DNA of 64,000 nucleotides from Jaltomata sinuosa (lineage: Eukaryota; Streptophyta; Magnoliopsida; Solanales; Solanaceae): positions 682,001 to 746,000 of the forward strand of contig QJPP01000827.1 in NCBI GenBank assembly GCA_003996215.1, given 5' to 3'. The notes beneath the pieces were generated by a model, which was given only the letters and a program-made list of their open reading frames with translations, did not search any database and had not been told where the DNA came from. This document shows positions 36,590 through 49,311 of the stretch, piece after piece. The position numbers and the translations under genes were made by a program. Numbering within the stretch: position 1 is the stretch's first letter; each line of letters starts with the position of its first letter.

Positions 36590-38977
36590 CTACATTGACA
36601 CCTTAGAGATGCCATCAAGTTGTTCATCTTGCAATGAATCAACTGCGGGTGCTTTGCACACTTCACACTCTCCAAGGTTATCATCCCCTTTTTCCTCAAA
36701 TTCTATCATAGATATTACTCTCAAATCATCTGGAGGATTAGTTGGTTGGCAAACATTGAAGGTCACTACCTCATCCTCCACTCGGAATTTGAGTTCTCCG
36801 AGTTCGACATCAATAAGGACCCACCCAGTTGCTAACAATGGTCATCCTAACATAATGGGCACCTCTATATCTACCTCACAATCCAAGATGACAAAATCTG
36901 CAGGAAAAATTAGTCTGTACACTTTTAACAAAACATCAAACAAGATTCCCACAGGGCGCTTAATCGACCTAATAGCCATCAGTAGCCGCATAGAAGTGGG
37001 CTTGGGAGTGCCCAATCCTAACATCTGAAAAATCACAAGGGGCATCAAGTTGATGCTTTCCCCCAAGTCGCACAAGGCCATTGGGAACACAAACAAACCA
37101 ATCGTACATGGTATAGTGAACGCACCCGGATCGACCCTCTTCGTGGACACATTGCTAGTCATCACCGCACTACAACTATGTGAAATCTCAACCATGTCCA
37201 CTTCAACCACCTTTTTCTTTTTAAGTAACTCTTTCATGAACTTGGAGTATCCTGGCACCTGTATTAGAGCTTCAACCAAAGGAATGTTTATTGACATATT
37301 GCTAAACATGTCAACAAACTTGCTAATTTTTTATTCCTCCTTCTTCTTATTTAGATGATGAGGATACGGAGGGGGTCCTTTGGGTGTTGTGGTTAGAATT
37401 CTATGTACAAGAGGAGAGCCCACCCTGTCATCAATGACTTCTTGGGGAGAGGTCTTGATCTCTTCCTTATCTTTATCACTCCCAACATTTCTCGACGCAC
37501 TCGATGCTTCAGGCTCTTTCCTTACCTCCAGTGTGTCAATTAAATTCTCATGATCCACCTCATCATCTCTTAGTTTCTTGCCTATTTCAACTGTTAGCTC
37601 TTTTAGTTGTGTGATCGATTCCATAACGGGTTCCCTTATCTCACCGATTGTTCGAGAACTCCTAGTAACAACGGCCATGATGTGCCTGTCGGGTTTAGGA
37701 TTTGTAGTGGTGTGACTAAGAAGTGGCATCCTTACCCTCGGGGTCATTTGAACAGAAAGATGATCCATTTGGGCCTCAAGTTTCTTGATGGAGGTTGAAT
37801 GAGAGCTCACGGTTCTATGAAGTGTGGAGACTTCGCTCTTTAGCTCATATACCCCGGCGTGTGTTGTATCAACCTTTTTCAGCACCAAGGACAAAATGTC
37901 ATCTAACTTGGAATGCTTGGGATTGCTTGTGGTTGGTTGGTGGAGGGAATTCAATTTGTTTGGGGTTGCATAAACACTTTGATGATTGTAACGCTCACCG
38001 TACCCGTCCCGATCATCTCATTTCCAACCTTGGTTCTCTTTCCTTGGGCGATAGTACCCGAGATGAGAACCCTCCGACATAAAACACAACTTCTCATCAA
38101 CCACCAACATAAGCTACTCATCACTGGATCTTATTTCTGGGGTGTCTACTACACTCGCCCCCTTCGTACTAATCAAATGCTTTGCCCAGAGGTCAATTTG
38201 GGCCATCATTTTTGCCATTGTTTCATCTTGAATTCTGCCTCTCTTTCTAATTTCATCAGCCAAGATAGAGGGAGTTACTCCTAAGGTAGGTACATCTGCC
38301 TCCCGGGTATACCAAGCTTGATGAGTTTTCATCATCCGTTCTAAGAAAGTCGAGGCAATAGGGTATGTCATGTCCATGAAAATGCCACCCCCAAGGCTAT
38401 TATCCATTGTTTTGTTCATAGAATTCAATGACCAGTAGAAGCTTTGAAGCAAAACGTTGTCCGATAGGTCATGGTTCAGGCATAAAATAAGTTTTTTCTT
38501 GAAGTGCAACCAAGCCTCATGTAAGAGCTCGTCCGGAAGTTGCTTGAAGTTGGTGATCTCATCTCTTAACATTATCATTCGAGATGGAGGAAAGAATCTC
38601 AAGGTAAATGCCTCAACCAACTCGGCCCAAGATGTGATGGATCCATTCGGCAGTTCTTCCAACCACGTTGTGGCTTCCCCCGTCAAAGAGAAAGGGAATA
38701 GGCACAATCGGATGGACTCTTGGGAGATATTGCGGATCATGTATGGTTGGCAAATCTCCATAAAGTTTTGAATATGCCAGTTGGCGTCCTCATGGGCAGC
38801 TCCACTAAATAGCCCCTTCATTTGAATCAAATGGATCATGGTGCTTGTCACATGGAAGATAGCATTTCCCACCGTGGGGGGTAGGCGGATTACACCTACA
38901 CCTCCTTGCATCATTGGTTCAGCAGTGTAGGCATTGTCAAAGCTGCCAATGCTCTCATTGTCCAAGGTTTCTTCCAT
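36590..38977 (-). pseudogene. gag-protease pseudogene of the Athila-type element
   Basis: One minus-strand frame can be followed from ATG at 38977 (MEETLDNES) to the stop at 36590. It is broken by in-frame stops at 38114-38116 (TAG), 38018-38020 (TGA), 37331-37333 (TAA) and 36842-36844 (TGA), with no frameshift needed. The gag domain is clear (IRLCLFPFSL, WLEELPNGSITSW, FTLRFFPPSRM, WLHFKKKL). The protease part has ALCDLGESINLMP, where TR-GAG1 has DLGAS, and later FVILDCEVD. It is homologous to the TR-GAG protein but clearly diverged, so the two families are relatives and not copies. The 36842 TGA falls at the ILGR arginine codon. Confidence 0.85.
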
Positions 38978-39080
38978 AGCCGGCCTACTCAATCAACACT
39001 CAAGAACAACAAAAAGTAAAAGAAAACAAGCACTCTCAAGTTGACTTCACAACAACTATAAAAAACTAGCTAATACTCAA

Positions 39081-39099
39081 GTCCCCCGCAACGACGCCA
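39081..39099 (-). promoter_or_regulatory. Primer-binding site of the Athila-type element (Asp tRNA)
   Basis: Minus-strand TGGCGTCGTTGCGGGGGA, four bases inside the 5' LTR. It has two differences from the perfect site at 32673-32690. Confidence 0.8.
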
Positions 39100-39103
39100 T
39101 TTT

Positions 39104-40612
39104 TGATAAATACTCAAATCATGGTTCTCTAATTAGGAGGTCACGACGATCGCGTAGTCAAAATAAAATTTATAAACCCAACGAATGTCAGGGTCATACC
39201 CAAGGGACCTGATTTAGCTCATTAGAGATTGTGCGAAGCGATTTCAAAGTGAGAGTAGTTGTTCAACAAAACCAAACAATAAAATGGGGGAATTGGGAAA
39301 GTTGTCACTACCAACTCAATTCAAATAAAAACTATAAAATCGAGATGGGTGTACCAATAAGAACTAGATGACTAGGGGTGCATTTTCGATGTGGCATTCA
39401 CTATAGAATAGGGTAGTCACTAATTCACTTAAATTCTCACCTATTGACATGGGTAGCGTTGGTGATAAGTGGAGAATGCTATCTCTTGATCACCATCCAC
39501 ATATCCGATGATTTCGGTTAGAACATCATTCGGTTTGCTAAATAACCAACAAACATTTGCTTGGGGAGGTCGTCCTATCTCTAGCTCAGACCCTTAAATG
39601 GGAGATTCCGCAAATGGAGCTATGTATAGCCTTCAATCAAAGTGGATTCCCAAGTACCCACTAGCATTTTCACATCCACAACTACAAAATTCTCTCTCGA
39701 GCAATTATATAGCCAAGTAAGGTAAATTCATGTTTGCAACCACAAATTACTATATAAAACATGGTGAAATTACTAGACCCATATCAGATAAGCAATTATA
39801 AAAGCAAATTAGCAACACCCATAACCCTTTGCTAAGCACCCATCATCAATATAGCCCTAGAGAAGAGAAATTAGCCACACATAGAAGGGGGAGAAGATAT
39901 ATCAGCTGGGTAAATCAAATTCCCATCCATTGTAGTTAATTCTCAAGTTCTAGAGTCAAATTAGGTACACAATTGTTAACCAAAATATTGGATTGAAAAC
40001 CCTCTCTCAATGGAGATGGAGAAAAGTGTTTACAAGCCAAAAATATCTTCAAGTTCTTTTCTGAAATTCTCTGTTCAAAATTGTATATATAAAACAAGCC
40101 TAAAATTGCCTTTTATATGTTCCCAAAATCATCACATAAATTTAGGACAAAATTTCCCTAGAGGTGGTGTGTGATGGGGCATGCAGTTTGCATGTCACGG
40201 TGTGCGCATCGCACACCTGCTTCAGGTTGACCAGTGACTTCAGCCGCTTAAGTAGGCTTTGTGCGAAGGTGGTGCGTTTTGCACCATGGGATGTGCGCAT
40301 CGTATGGCGACCGCACTCCTTAGCAGAATCTTCATTCATCTCTGCATCTTCATAAGGAGGAGTTGCGAACGCACCTCGGCTTGTGCGTGTCGCATAGCCA
40401 CCGCACCTCTCGAAAGACTCTACAGCTTTTCTCAAGTCTTTACACTTAGCTCTTTTTTGGCTCTTTTTGGGTCCATATCCTTGTTTCTCCTCTTCTATCC
40501 AAAGTACCTGCATAGACATCAATAAAGTCCATAAGGACCTATAAATCAATCTAAAACATAGCAATAACTCATAGATATAGGCTCAATAAGTTGGTAGATT
40601 ACCGACTTATCA
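39104..40612 (-). repeat. 5' LTR (gamma) of the Athila-type element
   Basis: 1509 bases, partner of 22333-23845. It holds the same TATA-like box and CpG-rich inverted-motif cluster (about 40170-40410). It is followed by GCTGG and the resumed Tekay-1 LTR. Confidence 0.88.
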
Positions 40613-41427
40613 GCTGGCCACCACGCACGCAGGCACGCGTACGCGGCCTGCCGCTGCCTAGGTGACAGCTAGCAAGGAGGGTTTGACTGGTGTTGTTGTG
40701 CGTATGCACCCATAACACCGCGTGGGCAATGGCCTGCTGGTGACATTACAGCAACCAACTACCAATAGCTATGCAAACATAAAACTTTTCTCCGACGGAC
40801 CCTCAGAAACACATTCGGGGTCCCAAGAATACAAATGAGCTGAGCTATTCAACTAAAATGGCATTTTGAACACAACAGAGGTCGATTTAACAAAAAGTGG
40901 GCCCCACGCCGAAAACCAACTTTTGGCCAACTCTTCCAAAATGAAACCCAAGGGCCAAAAACAAGTCCAGAAGACTCAAGACCCAAACCAAAGGTCCCTC
41001 TAGCCCAAAGTTGACATTTTGGAGCTAACAGCACTGAAGGAATTCCATCCGAGGCGTCTTCTTCGAATGTTGACCAAAGTCAACCCCACAAGCCAAACTA
41101 ACTTTGAAAACACAAAAAACAACCCAAAACCAAACCGAGAGTACCCAGACCCAGACCAAGGGTCACACTAGACCAAAATCCCCTCTCCATAGCCAACAGA
41201 ACTTTCGGGATACAATTCTGAGCATGTTTACCAAAAAAGTTGACCAAAGTCAAAGATTTTCTGAGTTCAAGTTCTAAAATAAGGAAATGACCGTAACGAC
41301 CTAACGAACAGCCCGAGCACCAAACCGTCAGTCCCGATAACTCATAAATGACCTGTAGCCACTGCAGAAAGGCTCGAAATATAGAAAAAGCACAAAAAAT
41401 AGGAAAATGATCTGGAGGGTCATTACA

Positions 41428-41804
41428 AAAATGTAACTAGATGTTAAAATATGACCTGCAGTAAAAGATAAATAAACCAGGGATTGTGTCTAAACTAGAC
41501 GATGATGAACTGTCTGTTAAACACTAATGATATTCTACTTATGATTATGATAGTAATATCCATGAGAGGGTTTCACACTTAAACTGGATTTAATGTTTTA
41601 TGGCATGGTATGTTTATTGGTGTCTTTATGTGGAGTTGGACTTTGGTTAGTCGATTGTATGCGATTATGAGTTAATAAAGTATATTTATTGGTCTTCGAA
41701 CATAATCTGTGATTGATATTGTTGGATTGACAATACTTGTATGAATAAGTTGTTAAACTGTTGAAGTATATCTTTAAATGACCTATGATTGTAATGTACA
41801 CTTG
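41428..41804. other. Spacer between stack 1 and stack 2
   Basis: AT-rich, with no gene or repeat recognised. It joins smoothly to 62631 when Tekay-2 and one ACTTG are removed. Composition resembles 62626-63902, so both may be pieces of one older LTR. Confidence 0.5.
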
Positions 41805-44800
41805 TGTCACGACCCAATTTCTCGGTCATGATGGCACCTACAACCTCCTGTAGATGAATTAATCTCCGTAGCCCAGAATGGTTAGTAATAGGCTACTATC
41901 TAACTAAGCATGTGGAAGAACGATATAAATGGCGGAAGAAAAGGAATAAGGTAAAGAAAATAAGCAACAGGAATATATATATATATATATAGGAAAACTA
42001 AACCATCCCACGGACTGGTATCACAGTATAAGAGTTGCTACTGCACAACCAGAGTACAAAAGGATGCAAAAGATATATACATATGTCTTTGAATAACAAG
42101 GAGTACATAATATAAAGGATGAGATAACAGCCAAGCCCCGGTCGCCAGGAGCTCGCCCTCAGTCTCGGATTGCCTAAAATCACCTCGCATGAGTTTTCAT
42201 GAATCAGCAGCGATGGACCACACTAGGATCTACACCAAGAACATGTAGAGTGTAGTATGAGCACCAATTGCAAAGCAACGAGTACCCAATAAGCATCATA
42301 GGCCGACTGAGCACATATAAGATATAAAAGCGATAATATATCAGAAGTCAAAGAAGTAGTAACAAAAGCAATGAATGAGTACACGAAAGCTAGCACAGAA
42401 AGAATACAAGTAGAAAACAATCATGCTCGGCTAGCTACTAGAAATATACATCACAAAACACAGGCGAAGTAAGAAGAACGCTCCTGGGTTCCTTGCAATA
42501 ACATTATATATACAAAGAGAGTTTTAGAAAAATAGGCGGTATACCAATAACCTCAAGTAAAAGAAGGGAAGGATGGGAAGGAAATGATATAATCAACAAT
42601 ACTAATAAGGAAATCATGATAATAAAGCAACTCTTAAGGTAGGAATCATCAGCATAGTTGAACGATATCTCTCAAATACGAATAACTGAATAAGGATCCA
42701 AATATAACCATAACCAGAACCAGTACTATAATAGAATAATAATAATAAATCTACCTACAGTCCTAACAGGCACCCATACACCCGAGGAACACATACAAGT
42801 GTAGATAAACCCTCCGGCATCCCATACTACCAGAGCGTACACTTAACAAATAGCAAACAAGAGTAGAATTATACACAAATGAATGATATGATGCAATAGT
42901 AAAAACCAGGTGGAACAGTAGTTTTGTATATACCTCCTCCAGTGCCTATAGGCCCAGAAGGTAGGATCCATTAAAGGGCACTGCCCGTACACCTCAACTA
43001 CATGGTATACCCCTCCTCCGACACACTCAGCATGTAGTTCCTGGTCTGGATCGGCAAGGTCCATGGAGGTCCTCGACCACATACTCAATCTCAGAATCTC
43101 AATATAGTAGTCTAGAGTGTATTCAGATCCAAATAAGTAACAAAAGTCTCAAAATGCACATACGGAGTCTTTCTGAGTTTAAAATGGTAAATCAAGTCTC
43201 AAAAGACCTAATAAGAGTGCCCGGGCATAACCGGGTATAAAATAGTAGTAAAACAAGTCTGATGATCGGCTCGACTAAGTATAGTATCGTCCCAAACCAA
43301 TAGTAAAACATGTCTAGCACTCTTGCTCAGCCGAGTCAAGTATAAGTATAAAAATGCTGATAAAATCATCATTTACTCTCTCTTACCCCGAGAAGATTCA
43401 TGAAAAATCAGTTCCAAACCTTTTATAACCATTTTTACTGAAAATAGGCCCTCGGGGCCATACAATTCTTAGAAAACCATTTATAGTTAGCCTGCAGCCA
43501 AAATAATAGTAAAACATGCATAAAAATCTCTTTATATGCTTGATAATGGCATGCTCAATCACTATCAACAGCCCAACGGCTCACAATCAACCTATCGTCC
43601 CTGCACAGGCTCCAATCGCTCTACAACATAGATAACCAACTCTTACAATCAAATATCGATGTTCAAGACTCAAAGATATTTCCAGATAATCCACCATCTA
43701 TAGTCCAGAGTAAAATACAAGGCCACGCAGGACCACAAGGGTGATACTACCAACTACAATGAATACTACAACCACAGGGGAGAAAATAAAATGGACATGA
43801 AGAATCGGATAAGGTCTAGGGGTGCCAAGCTAATAAACCCAACCCAAGGATGCTAATTAGTACAATTATAGCCTATATACACAAAGTCTAATAGAGAGGA
43901 GACCCTAACCTACCTGTCGTCCGATGACAAGCTACTAGAATGATGATATCCAGGCTCGAACTGCTCCGAGAAGCTCCGAACAGCAGTCAAACTATCATAA
44001 ACATAATCTACGCATTAAAATAAGACTAATGATACCCATATTTCTAAAAGTATATCTGGGTCAAAATTTGAGTCACAGGCGGGTGCGTGGGTCCCACAAC
44101 CCAATGCCAGAAATAAAAAAGTGCACAATGATCACCACAATCTTGTGAGTGCATGCTCAGAATGTTAGAAGAAATTGACCATGGAAATGGCTCAAAACAA
44201 CCTATAATCTATAAGAACAACATAAGGAATTGAAGAGGAGAATTACGAAATTAAATGAATAACAACTTACAATTATGATGGAGAACGATCACGGGCGAGA
44301 AAATCACACTCTAGTACAAAGAATAGAGCTAATATGGAGAAAAAGGGAGCTTTGAGCTGATATCAATAGAGAATTGCGGATTTGAAGTGTTGAAAATGAA
44401 GAAGGGAGTTTATATACTGTCAGGGGTCCTTCTTCTTGATCGCAAAGGGACCCCACGCAGTTGCGAGGACCAAGCTGACTAGACCATCACGATTGCGAGG
44501 AGTAGCCATGCGGTCATGAAGAATAAGAAGGGAAAGACTTCATCACTGTCGCAAGGAGGGATCTCATAATCGCGTAGAGCAAATGAGACTAGGCCCACAA
44601 GAACTTCATTGTAATCGCATGAAGGTACCTTCGTGGTCGTGATGACCAATGAGGCAGACCATTGTGATCATGATAGCTTCCTTCACGGTCGCGATTAAGG
44701 CCATAGGCCTGCACCTGCAACAGCAACCAGTAGAAACTTAAGGGGGAAAAGGCTCTGGATGGGCCCACAGGACTCATTCGGGACCTCGCGTGAGCAAATG

Positions 44801-45405
44801 AACTATGCTACCACACCAGAAACAGCATTTTAGACTCAACAGAACTGACGAAAAACCCCAACAGAGGTCGGTTTTACAAAAAGTGGACCCAATGCCCAAA
44901 AACCAACCTTAAGCCAAAATGAAACTAAATACTTCAAAATGAGTCTGGAAGCCTCGAGACCCAATCCAAAGGTCTCTCTAGCCCAAAGTCAAAATTTCAG
45001 TACTAACAACGCTGATGGAATTTCCATTCGAGGCCATCTTCTCCAAATATTGACCATAGTCAAACTTCCAAGTTCAACTGGCTAAAAAAAATAAAACGCA
45101 AGACAAAACAAAACCAAAAGCTCCCAGACCCCGTCCAAGGGTCCATCTAGACCAAAATCCATGCTCCAAAGCTAGCGGAATTAGCGGAATTCAATTCCAA
45201 GCATGTTTACCAAGAATGTTGACCAAAGTCAATGATATCCTAAGTTAAGGCTCTAAAACAGGGAAACTACTATAAAGACCAAATGAACGTCCAAGGCACC
45301 AAACCACAAGTCCCAACAAGCCATAAATAACTTGGGGCCGCTATAGGAAAGCTCTAACAATACAAAGAAAGCGTAAATGCAGGAATGACCGAAAGGGTCA
45401 TTACA
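41805..45405 (-). repeat. 3' LTR (alpha) of Tekay-2
   Basis: TGTCACGACCCAATTTC to AAAGGGTCATTACA. It includes an AT dinucleotide run at about 41970-41990 and, at 44430-44700, a decayed cluster of GATCGCGAGGA-like motifs. Confidence 0.9.
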
Positions 45406-45429
45406 TCATCCACTACTAAAAAGGACTTT

Positions 45430-45754
45430 TATCCTTGAAAGTCAAGAACAAGGGAGTACCTGAAGGCTCAAACAGCTGCGAATACTGAGCCCGCATCTCT
45501 CTCTCGGTCTCTCAAGTAGCCTCTTCAACTATACGGTGCCTCCATTGAACCTTAACAATTGGAATCTCTCTAGACCTCACTGTCTTGAAATCTCTGGCTA
45601 TAATAGCAATCGGCTCCTCAAAAAAAGCTAAACTCTCATCCAATTGAACTGCATCCCACTGTAACACATGCGACTCATCCAAAATATACCGCCTCAACAT
45701 CGATACATGAAATACTGGGTGCAGGGTTGAAAACATCGGAGGCAAAGCTAGCAT
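45430..45754 (-). pseudogene. Tekay-2 chromodomain and integrase tail remnant
   Basis: The minus frame from 45754 reads HPVFHVSMLRRYI (integrase tail), then EEPIAIIARDFKTVRSREIPIVKVQWRH (split here between EEPIAIIARD and IPIVKVQWRH), the chromodomain core. It ends at a stop where relatives have Trp (EEAT then TGA, as TGG-to-TGA). The sequence continues readably (ETER) to about 45430, 25 bases from the LTR. Same role and position as 15068-15518. Confidence 0.8.
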
Positions 45755-46860
45755 ATAGGCAACACTACCAACTCTCTAGAGAATCTTGAATTATTTGATA
45801 TACCTAGGGCTAAGCTTGCCCCGCCAACCAAATCTCATCACGCTCTTCATGGGCGATACATGGAGGAATACCAAGGCACCAACACTAAACTCTTAGACAC
45901 AAAGTCTATGATCAGCGTAGCTCTTCTGCCTACTCTAGGATGCCAAAAGTCTATCTTGAATCACTCGGACTCGGTCTAAGGAATCACAAAGCAAATCTCT
46001 ACTCTGCAGCCAAGACTTCAAACCATCAAACCAACCCACTGGCGATCTGCAATGCCTACTATATAATGCCTAAAATGATGCCATACCAATACTTAAATGA
46101 AAATTGTAATTATAAGAAAACTCTACCAACGGCATATACTGATCCCAAGAACCTCCAAAATCAAGAATGCAGGCATGTAGCATATCCTCCAGGACCTGAA
46201 TAGTCCTCTAGGACTAGCCATATGTCTGAGGGTGGAATGCGGTACTAAGCTGAACCTCTATACTCAAGTCTCACTGAATCGCCCTCCAAAACTGAGATGT
46301 GAACATAGTGATGCGGTTTAAAATGGTAGAAACTGGGACCCCATGCAAATGAATAATCAACCAAAGGTAAATCCGAGCCAACCTCTCTGCACCATAAGTA
46401 GAATAGACCGAGAAAAAGTGCATTGACTTAGTCAGCCGATCAACAATCACCCAAATAGAGTCAAACCCTAGGGAAGTACATGTCAACCAAAATATGAAGT
46501 CTATAGTTATTCCTACCCATTTCCACTCAGGATTGGAAAGTCTCTGCATCAATCCACCAGCTCTCATGTGATCGAACTTCACCTGCTGATAGTTCGAACA
46601 TGAAGATACAACTCTGCTATGTCCCGCTTCATACTACTCCACCAATAAAGCTATCTCAATATTCTATAAATCTTAGTTGCGCCAGGATGTATGGAATATC
46701 TAGAATAATGTACCTCACGGAGAATTAACTATATCAAAACCACAACTCTCAAAACACAAAGATGACTATCGAACCTCAGAATACCATCAACATCTAAAGT
46801 AGCCTGGCTGGCCTCACCTTGCACAACCTGATCACGAATGTCACTCAATCGTTGATCCTT
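45755..46860 (-). pseudogene. Tekay-2 integrase remnant
   Basis: The frame from 46582 has WKWVGITIDF (first core Asp), FDSIWVIVDRLTKSMHF and HGVPVSTILNR. The last is where the second catalytic Asp of the SDRG motif is replaced by Asn. Upstream (46600-46860) the zinc-binding part is broken into pieces, and downstream (45760-46270) the core is only partly readable. Inactive both by frame and by the active-site change. Confidence 0.7.
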
Positions 46861-46872
46861 AAACTGACGACT

Positions 46873-47574
46873 TTAAATCTGATCAACCAAAGTAGAACAA
46901 ACCTCAATACTGGCAAGAACTCTACTAGAATCTGACAAGTCAAGCCTAACAAAATGGTTAGCCAAGGACTGGATGTCTAAGGCTAATAGCCACACTGAAA
47001 CTGAAAGTGAAGTTGCGCTGCCCATACACACTGTCTTTCGACTCAAGGGATCCATTACCACATTTGCCTTGCCCGGATTATACAGAATAGTGAAGTCGTA
47101 GTCCTTCAGTAACTCGACCCATCTCCTCTGCCTAGAGTTTAGCTCTCGCTGACTCGTGATGTAATGAAGACTATGGTGATCGGTGAAGATCTCACAATTA
47201 ACCTCATATAGGTAATGCCTCTAAATCTTGAGCGCGAAGACTACCGCCGCCAACTCCAAGTCATGAGTAGGGTAGTTGCGCTCGTGAACCTTCAGCTATA
47301 TCGATTCATAAGCTATCACTCAACCCTGCTACATCAATACACAACCAAGAACAAACTCTAAAGCATCATAATAAATCGAGAATCTCTGACCCTTAACTGG
47401 CAAAGTCAACACTGGAGTTAAAGTCAATAAGGCCTTAAGCCTCTATAAACTATCCTCGTACTGATTCAACCACTGAAATGGGACATCCTTCCTAGTTAGC
47501 CTAGTCAAAGGTGCTGCTATGGAAGAAAACCCCTCAATGAACCTCCTGTAGTACCCTGCCAACACAATAAAACT
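46873..47574 (-). pseudogene. Tekay-2 RNase H remnant
   Basis: The frame from 47061 begins with DPLSRK, the decayed form of the ADALSRK landmark that ends gypsy RNase H. Above it, pieces with YDFTILYNPGKAN-like and LELAAVVFALK-like sequence can be followed between stops. No long frame remains. Confidence 0.65.
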
Positions 47575-48534
47575 TCAAACCTCGGTAGGAGTAGTAGGTC
47601 TCAGCCAATCACGAACTGTTGATATCTTCCTCAGGTCCACTCTAATCACATCCTTAGACACCACATATTTTAGGAATGCTACTGAATCAAGCCAGAACTT
47701 GCACTTTGAGAACTTGGCATAAAGCCGATGATCTCTCAAAGTCCAAAGTACAATCCTCAAGTGCTGCTCATGATCATCTTTACTCTGCGAGTATATCAAG
47801 ATGTCATCTATGAAGAATATCATGAACGAGTCCAAATACGGGTTGAGTACCCTGTGCATCAAGTCCATAAAAGTTGCAGAGGCATTAGTCAACCCAAAAG
47901 ACATCACTAGGAATTCATAGTGGCCATAACGTGTCTTAAATGTTGTCTTAAGGATGTCCTCCGCCCTAATCCTCAAGTGGTGGTAGCTTAACCTTAAATT
48001 TATCTTTAAAAACATGGCTAAACCCTGAAGTTTATCAAACGAGTCATCTATGCGCGACATCGGATACCTATTTTTCATAGTCACCTTATTCAGCTGCCTA
48101 TAATCAATACACATCCGCATCGACCCATCTTTCTTCTTCACAAATAGAACTGGAGTACCCCAAGGAAATATACTCGGCCTAATGAAACCCTTAGCTAATA
48201 AGTGTTGGAGCGGATCCTTAAGCTCTCTCAACTCAGCTGGAGCCATATGATAAAAAGAAATAGAAATGGGTCTGGTGCCTGGCTCTAACTCAATAGAAAA
48301 TTCAATATCTCTCTCAAGTGGAAGGCCTGGCTGGTCGGTCAGAAACACATCCAGGAAATCTCTAGCCACAGAAATTGACTCATTGCAAGAAGTGTCGGCA
48401 CTAGTATCTCGTACATATGCTAGATAAGCCAAACACCCACGAGAAATCAATTTCCTAGATCGAAGACAAGAAATAATCCTAGATGGTGTGCAGGTGACAG
48501 AACCCTGCCACACAACTGGGGATACGCTGGGCAC
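47575..48534 (-). pseudogene. Tekay-2 reverse transcriptase with altered catalytic site
   Basis: A 319-codon minus frame. It begins in the protease-RT linker and carries MAPAELRELKDPLQHLLAKG, IDYRQLNKVT, KTTFKTRYGHYEF and motif C FFIDDILIYS. Motif A reads FLKINLRLSYHH where family members have a KIDLRSGYHQ-type sequence, so the first catalytic Asp is Asn. The frame stops near 47575, before the RT connection region. It is the most complete RT in the window but predicted inactive. Confidence 0.85.
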
Positions 48535-48891
48535 GACTACAGTAATAGTCTTGGCATATCAATCTAAAACCACATGGTGAAGGGATAACCAGTCCATGCC
48601 CAGAATGACATCAAAATCTAGCATGTCTAATATCATCAAATCACCCCAAGTCACCAACATCAGCATATAGGATCTCACAACCCGATCCACTACTAAAGAC
48701 TCTCCTACTAGGGTCAAAACAGATAAAGGCATAGATAATAATGTCTCGCTAGCCAACACCAAACAAGGCATAAGGTAGGAAGATACATATAAACATGTAG
48801 ATCCAGGATCAAATAAAGCCAAAACTGATTGGCGGCATACAAAAATCATACAAGTGATCGAGGCCTCTACCACCAGTCTCCCAAGGATCAC
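48535..48891 (-). pseudogene. Tekay-2 aspartic protease remnant
   Basis: The frame from 48891 contains SVLALFDPGSTCLYVS (active site DPGS) and, about 80 residues on, FDVILGMDWLSLHHVVLD. It is the same domain and layout as in Tekay-1. A stop near 48556-48558 separates it from the RT frame. Confidence 0.75.
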
Positions 48892-49311
48892 ATAAAACTG
48901 ACGTCGACCACTACCTGACCCACTGCCATCCCTACCACATGTCCTTCCCCGTGGGGCACCTCCTTGACCCTGAACACCGCCTCTTCTATTTGGTGGCTGA
49001 ACTTCTCTTAATGGCTAGGCCGGCTGAGTGGAAGGCTAAAATGTACCCCTCTGGGGAAATCTCTAACAAAGTGACTGATGACCCCATACTCATAACAAGG
49101 ACCTGGAAGGCTACCCTGCCTGGATGAACTAGCTACACCAGTATGGCCACCACATCCTAATTCCTAAAAAGAGGTACCCCTCAGAGTCTAACCACTGTAA
49201 CCCTATCGACTACTCGGACCCTTCTCAAACTGAGAACCACCAGAAGCCTGAAGTGAAGCTTGAACTGATTGACTAGTTAAACCGTGGTGTTGTTGTGGCT
49301 GATACCCTTGG
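48892..49311 (-). pseudogene. Tekay-2 gag, C-terminal part with degenerate zinc knuckle
   Basis: At about 49060-49110 (minus) the knuckle reads CYEYGVISHFVRDF: the second Cys is Tyr and the last is Phe, so it cannot bind zinc normally. A Gly/Arg-rich linker follows. The gene is cut at 49312 by the gamma solo LTR, and the rest is at 57738-58806. Confidence 0.7.

Larger units (their letters stand above)
22333..40612 (-). mobile_element. Athila-type, pol-less LTR element nested in Tekay-1
   Basis: It has paired gamma LTRs (22333-23845 and 39104-40612) with inverted ends TGATAA/TTATCA and an Asp-type primer site next to the right LTR, so it runs on the minus strand. The flanks are GCTAG (22328-22332) and GCTGG (40613-40617), a 5-bp duplication with one transition. 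Without the inserted TR-GAG1 it is about 11.1 kb, of which about 8.1 kb is internal. In sense order it holds a gag-protease pseudogene, a 1.9-kb non-coding spacer, a second broken gene (split by TR-GAG1) and a long 3' non-coding tail. I see no reverse transcriptase, RNase H or integrase motif, so it looks like a non-autonomous derivative. Confidence 0.85.
5127..41427 (-). mobile_element. Tekay-1: Tekay/Del-type Ty3/gypsy element, minus strand, host of stack 1
   Basis: The right LTR (5' in sense) starts at 20169 next to an initiator-Met type primer site, and the left LTR ends at 15038. Between them lie gag, protease, RT, RNase H, integrase and chromodomain remnants in the gypsy order on the minus strand. 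After subtracting nested insertions the LTRs are about 2981 and 2974 bases, so they are a true pair (beta family). The outer flanks are GAAAC (5122-5126) and AAAAT (41428-41432), which differ by two transitions and may be a decayed 5-bp duplication. All coding parts carry stops or deletions, so it is dead. The 36-kb span is about 11 kb of element plus four insertions (two solo LTRs, the Athila-type element and TR-GAG1 within it). Confidence 0.85.
20169..41427 (-). repeat. 5' LTR of Tekay-1 (beta), split by the Athila-type element
   Basis: Starts TGTCACGACCCAAAACTGGG and ends GGAGGGTCATTACA. The two pieces, 20169-22332 and 40618-41427 (one duplication copy removed), sum to about 2974 bases and align in order with the 3' LTR. 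The break at 22332/40613 falls in a GGGCTGG site that is uninterrupted in the 3' LTR copy at 10791-10797. Confidence 0.85.
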
